DNA of 64,000 nt from Lycorma delicatula (lineage: Eukaryota > Arthropoda > Insecta > Hemiptera > Fulgoridae), in assembly GCF_047948215.1 (NCBI RefSeq), contig NC_134463.1, positions 101,410,657 to 101,474,656 of the forward strand. Direction: 5' to 3'. The notes under the pieces were generated by a model. It was not told where the DNA came from. It ran no database searches and saw nothing but the letters and a program-made list of their open reading frames with translations. Shown piece by piece: positions 25,570-36,545 of the stretch; position 1 is the first letter of the stretch; the number at the start of each line of letters is the position of its first letter. Position numbers and translations under genes: made by a program.

Positions 25570-27500
25570 TTCAAGTCAGGAGAAGGCAGGTGAGGTGCTT
25601 TTTCTCAGGAAGGGTGCAAATGACGAGTTGTGTATCCGAATTAAGGATACGCAGAAAGGTGAGCGGTTTACGGCTGTGTTGAAGAACAAGGTGGCGGGCC
25701 TTAGGGTGGATATCAATTCGAGAGGTAGCCGTAGAGCTGTGGTACATGTGAAAGATCTGAAGGCGGATACGATGGTAAAGGACCTACGGCACGCCTGAAC
25801 ACGAACAACTTCTGCAAACTGCTGGAGAGAATGTTAGCGCCCCGCATCCTTGAGGATGCTGCAACTACGGGAGGATTCCATGATCACCATTTTGGATTCC
25901 GAGAGGGAAGATCCACGGTGGATGCAGCGGCTGAGAACAATTGATGTGCTGATCGAGCGGCGGTTGGCATCTGGCGGAACGGGTCTGCCTGCGTCGGCTT
26001 CATCACGATTATCTAGCGACAGATCTTTTACATATGTACTCGGGAGGAAGGCGTTGCGCGTCGGGGTGATGTGCGGCGTTCCTCAGGAGTCTCCGCTGGG
26101 TCCTCTTCTACGGAAGCTGGCTTATGATGGGGTGCTTGGCATAGATTTCCCTCTGGAAGTTACCCCGTTGGCTTTCGCCAATGATCTTGCCATATTCATC
26201 GCGGCCAGGACGAAAGAAAAAGAAGGGGTGCCTACGACTGCTGAGGAAGCCATCAGGCAGGTGCAGGACTGGTTGGGGAGAAGGGGCCTGCGCCTGTCTC
26301 AAGAGAAGACAGGAGCGGTGACGTTCACGTGACGGCGGAGATTTCCCCCGATTGACCTGTGAGTGGGGGATCACCGAGTGGATATCCAGGCTGCAATTAA
26401 ATATCTAGGAATATGGATGGACACCTGACAAAAGGTATGTCTCCGGGCTGAACAGGTGTGACGGGGCTTGGTAAGTTAATGGGGAACGTGATAGGTCCAA
26501 GAACGTCTAAGCGGTGGCTGTACGCTCATGTGATGAATTCCATACTCTTTTACGGAATCCCCGCTTGGCACAGAGGCCTGGAGGTCGAGCGAAATCGTCG
26601 TATTGCTCTGCGGGTTGGGGCCCGCTGAACACCTGGTTTGCGACTTGGGTGGTGATCGTTGTTGCTGGCACCGTACTACTAAATCAGTTGCCTGGCCACA
26701 GGAAAAGACTGTATGCTGGGATAGACCATCAAACCTCATTCGAGGCGTTGATTACCAATTGGCAGGTCAGGAGGGACGCCAAACATAAGAGCCAGTAGAC
26801 CCATCGAATCATTCCGTGCATCAGTACGTGGTACGGGAGAAAAATGGTACATGGTTCAGTGAGCTAAGTTATTGGCTCACCCAATTTCTGACCGGCCACG
26901 GAGCACTTAGGACTTAGCTGTACGGGAGGCGGCGGGTGGACGATGAAGTATGCCCGTACTATGGCGAGACGGACACCCCTGAACATGTAATTTTTGAGTG
27001 TGTCAAGTGGCCTGGTGAACGTCAGGCATGGGAGTTGCTGGTGGGTCCGTTGGACACTAGGAACATTGTCAACAAGAAGTTAAAGAAGTAAACATTGATT
27101 CTACATTATCTCGTTTTATCACTGCGCTAAGAAGACCGAGTCCCGGCGGGGATTCCCAAGTACGGGCTGTTCCCGTTTGAGGCAATGGCATAAAGACCGA
27201 GTCCCGGTTTCCGGGTTAGGGCCCAGGAACGACATAGTCAGGCCTGATTACCCCGCCCTGGTGGTTAGAGGCGGAGCACGAAGAAAAAGATCGTGTCGGC
27301 GAGTAACGTCGGCCCCACAAAGATCGGATCAGGCCCAGGGAGGGGAGTTGGTGAGATATACCAACTAGTATTAGTCGGTATGGCGCAGGTATACATACGG
27401 ACATTAACAAGATCTTGTGGAACAGTAAGCGAGTACAGCACTCTGTCCGTAAATGGGTTTCCTCGAAAAAAACCTAAAATGTGCGTAAAAAGTAAATAAA
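25570..27500 (+). pseudogene. R1-clade retrotransposon, internally deleted, with 3' region
   Basis: 25570-25797 translates as an ORF1 segment (GEVLFLRKGANDELCIRIKD, then VVHVKDLKADTMVKDL), the gag core before the zinc knuckles. At about 25798 it jumps straight into ORF2: NNFCKLLERMLAPRILED and HHFGFREGRSTVDAA, followed after a frameshift by VMCGVPQESPLGPLLRKLAY, DGVLGIDF, FANDLAIFIAART (26174-26185 encodes FAND, not FADD) and GLRLSQEKTGAVTFT. Beyond the thumb come AIKYLGIWMDT, SKRWLYAHVMNSILFYGIP, then a worn terminal domain with FLTGHGAL, CPYYGETDTPEHVIFEC and VKWPGERQAWELL (about 26950-27040). A GC-rich 3' region runs to an A-rich end near 27500. The lost Asp, stops and missing half show it is dead. 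No 28S rDNA flanks it, so it is not a canonical R1 insertion. Confidence 0.92.
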
Positions 27501-28184
27501 ACCGAAATAATAATTATTTAACTACAACATCCAAAAATAAATTATAAATTATTTCATTCATAAATAAGCTAATTTCTATATTTATTTATTTGTAAACCTA
27601 AAAATAAAAAATATATGTTAAATATCAATTATTTTTACTCACGATTTAGTTATTATATCAGTACAGTCTATTTCAATAATGATTTCTTACCTGAAAAAAA
27701 GTTAAAATTAAATATTAATAATTCATCAATAAAACATTATTGTAATGAAAATAAATAAGCCTACACTTAAAAGTAAACAACTTATGATAGATCCAAAGAA
27801 AATTTTTTTTTTTGCATTTGATCTCTTCTTATTCATACTATTCTGCATCGTAATAACAATTAAAAGAAGAAAAGCAATGTATTCAGAAATATCGCTGTAA
27901 AAAAGTAGTAATATATACTTCATTGATAATCGATTAATTAGCAAAAAGTATAATTTAATTCATCAGTGCCATTTCAAAAATGGCTTAAATGGAAAAAAAT
28001 ATATCCCATAGTAGATTAATTATAGGAATTTATGTGTGAAGTAAAGGGTAAATTGAGATTTTAAATTTGCCGCTATTAATTTCGCGGTAAAACCAGAGTA
28101 GACATTTTTACGTACTGTTATCATTAAACATTGAAGTTAAATTACGGAAAAGTACACACTTGAACAACGCGTATAAATTGTAAA
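27501..28184. other. AT-rich DNA without recognisable gene
   Basis: No recognisable coding or repeat signature. It could include the worn 5' part of the following transposon. Confidence 0.45.
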
Positions 28185-28895
28185 AATATCATGAATTTTC
28201 GAAAAAAATCATTTTTAGCGACGAGGCGCATTTTCTTCTTACGGCTTTGTCAGTAAAGAAAATTGATGAATTTGGGATCAGATAATCCAAAAAATTTAAA
28301 GAACTATCCACGCATTCTCGTCGGGTCACGGTTCTATGCGGATTTTGGGCAGGAAATTATCTCTCCGAAAATAAAAATGTCAATGAAGTAACCGTCAATG
28401 GAATTCAATATCGTGAGGTGATTTCAAACATTTTACGGTATAAAATTAGCGATATGAATGCGGAAGACGTATGGATTTCGACAATATGGTGCAACACGCT
28501 ACACGTTCGGTGAAACCGTGCAGTTTTGCAAGAAAAATTTAACGTTTTATCTCGCATCGAGTTGATATAAATGGGCCCCCCAGATCGTGTGACTTGACAC
28601 CGTTGCACTTTTTTCTTTGAAGTTATCTTAAGGATAATGTTTACATCGATGAACCGCAAATAATTGAGGATCTCAAAGAAGAAATTCGACACAACATTGC
28701 CGACATTTCCCGGAAATTATATCTACACTTTCTAAAAGTTTTTGTTAAAAGAATGAAAATGTGAGCAGCCAAGGCCGGGGAGCTCATTTGTCCGATGTTT
28801 TGCATCACAGATAACCTCCACGTGATTACTTTCTAATAAAACAAAAAATATTTCCAATTATCAAATAAAAAATGTAATTTAATAAAAAACCTGAA
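28185..28895 (+). pseudogene. Tc1/mariner-superfamily transposase fragment
   Basis: This is the catalytic half of a DDE/D transposase. In order: KKIIFSDEAHFLLTALSV with the first catalytic Asp (28220-28222); RRVTVLCGFWAGNYLSENKN; NVNEVTVNGIQYREVIS; then FRQYGATRYTFGETVQF, where the family has QQDGATCHT, so the second catalytic Asp is Tyr (28485-28487); then GPPRSCDLTPLHFFL with the third Asp (28591-28593), about 34 residues after the second, as in mariner-type DD34D enzymes. The tail YLKDNVYIDEPQIIEDLKEE and IRHNIADIS completes the family pattern. Frameshifts and stops interrupt it, and the N-terminal DNA-binding half is not recognisable. I cannot place the terminal inverted repeats with confidence. 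Confidence 0.9.
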
Positions 28896-29789
28896 ACGTC
28901 AGTCCATTATGGGACACATTTACTTTTACGTTGCTTTCTTTTCTGAGCTGAATGTACTTTACATTCCTGCCAAGCCCACAAATATATAATCGATACTCAA
29001 CCCTAAAAACGATACTTTTACTTTGAAGGATTTAATCGTTTAATAAACATCACTATTAACAGAGGAAATAAATCTATATAGCGTTCTATAATCTCAAACG
29101 CTGCAAGTGCATTACAGCCAAACAGAAATAAGTTGAGACAGATCATGTAAAGCAAATACAGTTACGTAACATACATACTCGTACACCGTATTAAATAGCC
29201 TAGAAGCACGTATAATTTTAAGTAAGCAAATTAAATTTTCCTACTTCGTAATTATAAAATATTTTTAAAATTAAAACTAATCTAATTTTTATTCGAGAAA
29301 TCTCTACATTTTTCTTCTGAATAACTTTTACATCTATAAGAACATTCAGTAGAATAATATTAAACTAAAAGATCATTTTACGCGAGTAAGATTACTTCCT
29401 TCCATATAAAATAAATATAGTTAATGTAAATGAATATACAATAAAATTAATATAATAGAATATAAAATAAATATATATTCATTGAAAAAAAAAAATAGAC
29501 TAAAACTGGATATATATCAGAGAAAATATATAATTTCATTTATACGTATAAAATCGTTTCAACAGTATTATTAGATAATTATGTTTTATGTAAGGTGTTC
29601 TTAATGAAAACTTTCTTTGTAGGTTTAACGTAACATAGATTCTATTTATGTAGTTTTGTAACTTGATTAGGAAATATAATTTCTCAATAATTTTTTAATA
29701 AAATTATACTTTTGTTTGTAATAGAATATTGATAAAAATATCTTGCTCATATAGATTTTATTTTTTATTACACGTTTATCAACATAAAA
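28896..29789. other. AT-rich DNA without recognisable gene
   Basis: No recognisable feature. Confidence 0.5.
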
Positions 29790-29940
29790 AAATCTGATAT
29801 GGACAACACGTGACTTCCTTGCACGCCTATTAACTACATATACACATTTTCTGCTCCACTTCATTTATACTTATTTCATTTCAAAGTGACATACAATCCT
29901 CAAATTCTTTAATAAAGTAGACAGTTACACAATTGAATTG
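29790..29940 (+). repeat. Module C repeat, copy 1
   Basis: It shares an imperfect direct repeat with 36155-36270. Common blocks are TCTGATRTGGA, CTTCCTTGYAC, TCAAAGTGACATACAATCCT and CTTTAATAAA, ending in CAGTTACACAATTGA. The two copies diverge right after ACAATTGA. At both places a foldback-family repeat follows downstream. Confidence 0.75.
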
Positions 29941-30035
29941 TAGTGGACACCATATTGCATCAATTTTTTTATGGTATCCATATCAGTATTTTATTATATA
30001 TATTAATTTTGAATCACGTCTCTCAAGAAATTATT

Positions 30036-30175
30036 TGGTGTAAGCGAGAATGAGTCGGATCCGAACCATGCACACATCAGTTCGAATCCGACTTGATACA
30101 CGTATATTTGTTTAAACATTTTTTCTTTTTTTTAAATATATTGATTTATTAATAATTATTAACCTCTGTAAAAAT
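30036..30175 (-). repeat. Foldback-family repeat, inverted partial copy a
   Basis: On the minus strand this gives AATTATTAATAAATCAATA, then an A-rich stretch, then the B-box-like GATTCGAACTGATGTG, the same order as the plus-strand copy at 37444-37540. It faces copy b head to head; the 27-bp AT core at 30134-30164 pairs with 30254-30284. Confidence 0.75.
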
Positions 30176-30189
30176 GTTTGAATTAAAAT

Positions 30190-30665
30190 GAGAAGTACAT
30201 AAAATTTTATTTCATAATACCTTCTGATATTTATTTATTTTTTTTCAGTCTAAGGATAATAATTATTAATAAATCAATATATTTAAATTAAAAAAATAAA
30301 AGTTAAAAAAAAGGAGATGAAGTGATCGTACCTACGTGCCTAAGGTCCAAATATTCTTCTACCTAAATATTTCATTAATTAAACTTTCATTTGAGTATAG
30401 CTCTGGAACCAATGAAAGTAAGTACCACTTATGGTGGCATATCGTTGAAAAACTCTCAATGAGGGCTTATTACTGCATTTAATAATTTTATCCTAAATCC
30501 AAAATTTCAACAGTCTATGGCTAATCGTTTTTGAGTTATACGAGGAACATAGTAAGTCACGCCGAAACTAGTCAAAATGGATTCAGGGATGGTCAAATTG
30601 GATATTTCCGTTGATATCTGAAAACCGAAATTTTTCGCGATCACAATACTTCCTTTACTATTACG
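30190..30665 (+). repeat. Foldback-family repeat, copy b
   Basis: It aligns with 37335-37960 from ACATAAAATTTTATTTCA, through the AAATCAATATATTTAAAT core, CTCTGGAACCAATGAAA, CTCTCAATGAGGGCTTATTA and ATGGATTCAGGGATGGTCAA, to CAATACTTCCTTTACT. A middle block of about 110 bp present in the 37-kb copy is lacking here. It carries no protein motif. Confidence 0.85.
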
Positions 30666-30754
30666 GTTTTAGCTTATTGTTTTAATGTCAATTTATTCTT
30701 TGAAATACATTGATAAATAATTTTCAAAATTTTACTTTTATAATAATTTTTTTA

Positions 30755-31010
30755 CGTCCTTGTACGAAGTAAAGGAAGTATTGTGATCGCGAAAATTTTT
30801 GGTTTTCAGATTTCAACGGAAATATCCATTTCGACCATCCCTGAATCCATTTTGACTACTTTCGGCGTGACTTACTATGTATCTCGTATAACTCAAAAAC
30901 GATTACGCTTAGAATGTTAAAATTTTGGATTTAGGACTGCTGTAACATCTAGTTGTGCACCCTCCATTTTGATTGCAATCTACTGGACCAAAAGCGTCCA
31001 AAAATGTTCC
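30755..31010 (-). repeat. Foldback-family repeat, copy c (inverted)
   Basis: It starts with CCTTGTACGAAGTAAAGGAA on the plus strand and is the reverse complement of the right half of copy b (30560-30660), including TTGACCATCCCTGAATCC-type sequence. It extends further, into the middle block that copy b lacks. Copies b and c are separated by about 90 bp and could pair. Confidence 0.85.
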
Positions 31011-33308
31011 AAAATTTCTAAAAATTATTATAAAAGTACAATTTTAAATATTATTTATGAATGTAAAATTTAAAGTTAAGAAAAAGAATCATAAGCGTAC
31101 ACAAGAAGTCCTTCTGTTGCAAAACAAAAAACAATAAGCTCATCTTCTTTAATTTAAAAAAAAATCGAGTTCATAACTTTTTATAAAAATACACATTTAT
31201 TTCTGAAATTAATAGCATTATATTTATATATTAATATTTATTTATTAATTTATTACAGAGAATTTTCATTTTTAATACAAAATCAAAATAAAATAAAACA
31301 TTCATTAATATAAAAAATACAGAGATAAAAGGATAGTTTAAAACGCTTTTTAAAAACAGGTGTTCTTAAAAATTATCAGTTAACAAAATTCCAATTATGA
31401 ATAAGTATTACTTTAAATATTCTCGAAAAACGTAAAACAAAACAAAAAACATTCGAAATCTGAAATAATTTAAATCTGATATTACAGTACACAACTTTAT
31501 TATTTTTTTAAAGAAAAGTAAATAATAATTTACTGAATTTTTTTTTGTTCTTTAGGTTAAAATTGCACAATAGGATTAGATAGAATAAGTTCACGTTCAT
31601 AAAAAAAAATTAAAAAGAATTTGAAATTATTTTCCTTTCATAAGTACCTTTTATAGTTCTCTTTCAATATAATGTTGCCTAAATCTACTTATATTAATTT
31701 GTGAAAAATATAAAGGAAGATTATATGAAGATAGATAGATATAAAGAAGACAAGAAACGAACTTTTTAAACGTAAAAAATAATTAATCTTTCATATCGGT
31801 CGTATTCTTTTAAATCGCCTTTCTTTTTGTTTTTGTCAGTTAACAATAATATCCTATACCATAAATGAAATTTGGCAGCAACGCCTTCCACATATGCTTG
31901 TATAATTCTAAACAAAACGGATGATATGAACATATATTACTGGCACTGATATACAGAAAAAAAATATATTTGACCTTACCATTATTTATGATTTTGTAAG
32001 TAATTATTATATTTTTCATAAAATGTACAAAGTAAAAGCATCGTTTGTTTCCGTATCCCTCCCCCGAAAAAAAAATGTTTCAGGAAGCAAAAACTACTCC
32101 AATTCTTCTTTTTAAAGGCAAAAATGTTTTGTTATATTTTGAAAAAAACGTCCACGGAAATTTAAAATAACAGTGCCTAATATATATAGGTCGCTTGAAA
32201 ATAATAAAAGGTTCAGACTAAAACATAAAGAAAAACCGTAGAGCTATTTTAACACTATTATTCGTCTATTATAAAGATCCTTTTTATTTTTGATGTTACC
32301 TTATAGGTCTGCCCTTGAAAAAAAAAACACCATACAAAGGTGTAATCACTGTTTAAGGAAGGAGAAAGAAACATACCATTATTACAAAAGAAAAAAAAGG
32401 TCATCTTCTTTTGTAAAATTAAACTAGGGCAGTTTTTTTAAAAAAAAAAGCTTTGCCGGTTTCATTATTATTTTTTCACTCTTGTTAAAAACATGTCGAG
32501 TATACGTACTGTCAATAAATGTATAATTTATTTCAAATGACAACTCCGAATAGGTTTATCTGTATTGTACCACTAGACTACTATACGGACGACAAAAATC
32601 CCGTTAGAATGTAGGATATTTCAAGGACAATTACCTTTCAACTAAACACGTCTTGATAGTTGGCATTAAAATAGGGAAGAAAAAAAGAAAAGAAAATAAA
32701 GATAAACTTATTCCATAGGTCGCATATTTTAAATGTACTTTGTTTTCCAAGAAATTTTTATATTAGAAAAAACATCAATATTTTATCGTGAACTGGATGA
32801 ATGGGGATACAAATACATATGCCATCTAAGTAGGCGGCAGTTTTTTATTCTTATTATTTTTTTTTTCAATCTAAAAGAACAAATAACAGTTTAAGAATTG
32901 GAACACAACATTCCTTAGTAAAGAATTCCACGAGATTTTTGTGTACAGTATATCTTCTCTCCATTTTTTTAGGTTAAAATATAATCATTTTCGTTATTGA
33001 ATAATCAATGTTTTTCAGTTATTTTTTTTTTATTTTTTATTTTTTTATTAGTTTAAACAATAACGTAGCTTCTGAATGAAAGCATAAACCTATCTTATTA
33101 TTATTCTTCACATAAATATTTAATTCAAAGAAACATACATAATGTTATTACGGTACTGCGAAAAAAAGTATTAGTAAATAATGTATTTTTTGTAATTTTT
33201 TTTTTAATTTTTGGACTATTTATAAAATCATCGATCACTAAAGATAAATTAAAAAAAATCTAAAAGGCTAAAACGTTCCTTACAGCAGACTTACGATTTT
33301 GTATAATA
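31011..33308. other. AT-rich DNA without recognisable gene
   Basis: No coding or repeat signature recognised beyond short homopolymer runs. Confidence 0.5.
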
Positions 33309-33331
33309 TATTATATATATATATATATATA
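33309..33331. repeat. (AT)n microsatellite
   Basis: An AT run of about eleven units. Confidence 0.9.
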
Positions 33332-33357
33332 ATCCAACTAGTTTACGAGCTAATGCT

Positions 33358-33374
33358 GGGTCTAGGTATGTGAA
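33358..33374 (+). repeat. Target-site duplication, left copy
   Basis: The 17-bp sequence GGGTCTAGGTATGTGAA flanks the SINE on its 5' side and is repeated exactly at 33673-33689. Confidence 0.93.
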
Positions 33375-33672
33375 CCCACCGGGTTGTTCTAGTGGTTAAC
33401 GCGTCTTCCCAAATCAGATGATTTGGAAGTCGAGAGTTACAGCGTTCAAGTCCTAGTAAAGCCAGTTATTTTTACACGGATTTGAATACTAGATCGTGGA
33501 TACCGGTGTTCTTTGGTGGTTGGGTTTCAATTAACCACACATCTCAGGAATGGTCGAACTGAGAATGTACAAGACTACACTTCATTTACACTCATACATA
33601 TCATCCTCATTCATCCTCTGAAGAATTATCTAAACGGTAGTTACCGGAGGCTAAACAGGAAAAAGAAAGAAA
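33375..33672 (+). mobile_element. SINE-1, full-length tRNA-derived copy
   Basis: This is a short non-coding retroposon. The head resembles a tRNA gene with internal Pol III promoter boxes: an A-box-like TTGTTCTAGTGG at about 33384-33395 and a B-box-like CGTTCAAGTCC at 33443-33453. The tRNA-unrelated body runs through GAATACTAGATCGTGGATAC, TCTTTGGTGGTTGGGTTTCA, GTACAAGACTACACTTCATT, and ends in GGAGGCTAAACAGG with a purine-rich AAAAAGAAAGAAA tail. Perfect 17-bp target-site duplications bound it, the mark of LINE-driven target-primed insertion. Other copies lie at 16408, 33805, 42662-43058 and 62385. It is the least decayed copy in the window. Confidence 0.95.
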
Positions 33673-33689
33673 GGGTCTAGGTATGTGAA
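33673..33689 (+). repeat. Target-site duplication, right copy
   Basis: Exact copy of 33358-33374, directly after the purine-rich tail of SINE-1. Confidence 0.93.
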
Positions 33690-33804
33690 TGTAGCCAAAT
33701 TCAATACTGATACCGGCTTCCCAGGCCTGATGTATCTGCAATGTAAGCGTAAATGTACCGATCGAACACTAAATGTAATCTGCGGCGTAAATATAATCTG
33801 GAAC

Positions 33805-34000
33805 AGACTCAGGTCGACCACTCCGACGACGAGTGGTTAATTGAAACCCAATCGCCAAAGAACACCGGTATCCACAGTCTAGCTTACAAATCCATATAAA
33901 AACAACTGAATTTACAAGGACTCAAACGTTAGAAATCTCGACTTAAAAATCAGGTGATTTTGCGATGACGAATTTAACCGCTACATTTAACCGGCGAGTT
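33805..34000 (-). mobile_element. SINE-1 copy, inverted relative to its neighbour
   Basis: On the minus strand it starts at the worn head (AACTCGCCGGTTAAATG type) and runs into the shared body, ending at GAGTGGTCGACCTGAGTC. It lies about 115 bp from the full-length plus copy, tail to tail with it, and is more diverged. Confidence 0.85.
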
Positions 34001-34544
34001 ATACTGCTTGTGTAATAAATTTATTTTAAATTTCACCGCTAATTTTTCCCCGGAGATAAATACAACTAGCATCAGGGAAAAATTAATAGAATAGTTTAAT
34101 AACAACGCTATATTTTTACAAATAATGAAACAACTGTTTCAGGATCAATATTTATTACTTTGTTTGTAAAATTATACTATCGGAAGTCAATCATTAGTAG
34201 AAAGAGCATACAAAATAAAATAAAAAACGACGTTTAAAGGTACCGCCTATTTTTTTATCATTGTTTTTAATTTTGTCTACACCTACGTCATTTCTACACT
34301 TACGTCATTTCCCTTAGAATACTAAATATATAATGATTTATACGTAAAATAAATCATACTTATTTCCATTTTAGAGATTTTTATTTTTAAATCCGGAAAA
34401 GCAACTTCCATAAATAACTGTATAAACTTAATCAATAATAGATCAATTTTTTTATCAATTTTACTAACCGTTATGTTTTAAAAAAAGAAATATATTTTTT
34501 GGAAAAAATCAGTCTTTGAAGAAAATTGTTAATTAAATTTATAT
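34001..34544. other. AT-rich DNA without recognisable gene
   Basis: No recognisable feature. Confidence 0.5.
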
Positions 34545-35440
34545 TACAGAGTGAAGAAGAAATGGGAGGAACACAAAATTAGCGGCAAAATAAGATTGGG
34601 AACAGGAAAATAGCTTAAAATTAAACTGTCTAGCGTTCACAGATGGTCTGGCTATCATATCAGATTCATTAGAGACAGCACTGAAGTTAATACCTTCACT
34701 AAAATATCGAGCAGAAAAGACACAAAACAGTCGATCTTCGAGAAAACAAAATTCACGACTAACATCAAATCAGTAAAAGAAGAAAACTCATATGATAAAT
34801 ACCTAAGGGAGATAACTTAAGTCAAAAAAGAAAGCCATCGGGTCAAGATTCAATAAAATGAAAGTACCCTGTCGATTATCTAAGAACACCTACAGTAACG
34901 AATCGATGTCAACGGACGCTAAACTGAGACTTCGGTGCAGTCGTTGATCTGGAAGTTCTATATGCACTGAACGACTGGCATTTAACAAGAGACTTCTAAT
35001 CGCTAAACTACTAACAAAAGAATGAAGAGTACGCAGAGAGGTTCTAGGGACCTTCAAAGATGGAAAAAGAAGACGCAATAATGAAATGTACCTAAACATA
35101 GGGAAAATATGGAATGTTTTTTTTATGAACTGTTTTTTTTTTTTACTAGAAAAAGAAACTTGCCTTCTACGATATTCAACAAAGAATAAACCGTAACAGG
35201 CTATTTACATACTTCAGTAAAAAATCTAAAAACGAACAACAACTGGGGAGAACTGAAAATAACACAAGACATTAAGAGCCTTTACCTCTGAAAAAGAAAT
35301 TGCAAATATCACAAGTTTTCAAAAAAAAAAAAAGTACAGTAGAGAAAAAAACACCGGGAAATGATGATGGAAGAAAAATACTGAAAAGATGGATTAGGTA
35401 ATATAGTTTGAAAACTCTGCACTGTTACACATTTCTTAGC
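34545..35440 (+). pseudogene. RTE-like LINE, worn C-terminal half of RT
   Basis: Three shifting frames give LAIISDSLETALK next to a worn catalytic box (DGLAII where FADDLAII is usual), then EKTKFTTNIKSVKEEN, KNTYSNESMSTDAKL, a KLLTKE..RVRREVLGTFKD stretch, KRRRNNEMYLNIGK, TVTGYLHTSVKNLK and a basic end. The order matches the thumb and C-terminal part of RTE-type elements such as that at 4519-5940, but this copy is far more decayed and from a different subfamily. An A run at about 35320-35334 lies within the worn C-terminal part. Confidence 0.75.
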
Positions 35441-36154
35441 AGAAACTGCTTATATTATAAAAATCTATTTTTAAAATGTCCATAAAATAGACGTGTTAAG
35501 TACAACCGTTGGGTTTTTTTTAATTCCAAATAGAGCATATTTAATATTTTATTAGATATTTAAGTAAATTTTAAACTAACGATATTAAAAGTTAATGAAC
35601 CGGCCATTACCGATAAAGTATATTTTGATGGAAATGGAATGTATCATTACCCTAAAGTACTTCTTTGAGAATCCACTTATGACAATGAATAGGAAAGTAT
35701 TGACGAACTAAGACGACCTGTTGACGAACTAAGACACATTTTCTGCAGGCGTTTCATGTCGCGGGTTTCACTAACTGTAATTTTGATCAGTTTTACTGGC
35801 TACTTTTATGCAAGGCGTTAAGTAAGATCCGACGGTAGAAAAGTTTTACAGACAAGTAAACAACGGAGGTCTGTGCTGCGACTCCCTGATTTGAAATAAA
35901 CGAGTAGAGCGTATCTAACAGATGGATCCGTGCATTACGTAGTTTAATTATCGTTATCTGTCAATTAAAAAACGAAAAGGAATATTCATTCAATAAAATC
36001 TGCTAAATTCATATACGTCAAACATTTAAAAATCTTTCTGGGTGAAGACAAATTTTTAAATTATTTTACAATTGCATCTTTTGATAAAACAGTGATTTAT
36101 TCCGATGAGCGATTACAAGGCAAGATTTTGTGCAGAGCTTAGCACTTCTCTTCA
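35441..36154. other. Unassigned DNA with a small tandem repeat
   Basis: TGACGAACTAAGAC is repeated at 35701-35714 and 35722-35735 (21-bp period). No gene recognised. Confidence 0.5.
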
Positions 36155-36270
36155 AAAAAGTCTGATGTGGAGACCAAATCGCTTTCCTTGTACTTCATTT
36201 AAACTTATTTGATTTGAAAGTGAGATACAATCCTCCAATTCTTTAATAAAATGGACAGTTACACAATTGA
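36155..36270 (+). repeat. Module C repeat, copy 2
   Basis: Direct repeat of 29790-29940 (see there), sharing GTGAGATACAATCCTCCAAT-type sequence and ending CAGTTACACAATTGA. Confidence 0.75.
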
Positions 36271-36545
36271 TGAAATATTACATTTTATTAACATCAAATT
36301 TTTATACAATTATTAATTCAACAATCTTACATAAAAATAAGAATATAATAAGAGTTCCTATATTACTCGTATTGCTAGATAAGTATTATTCGTATCTTCG
36401 TTAAGTTGCTGCTTAACAAAAGTTTCAGATTTCTAGTGTGTCGTATAAATAAAAGTTAATAATAATTAAATTCCGTTTAGTGAACACCTGTATACTGGTT
36501 ACAAATGTTAATTTCGACCTTACGGTGTAAAATATTCAGTTTTTA

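Noticed and set aside
30001..31010. A CRISPR-like array
   Set aside because: The repeats are few, long, diverged and inverted, without regular spacers; the genome is eukaryotic.
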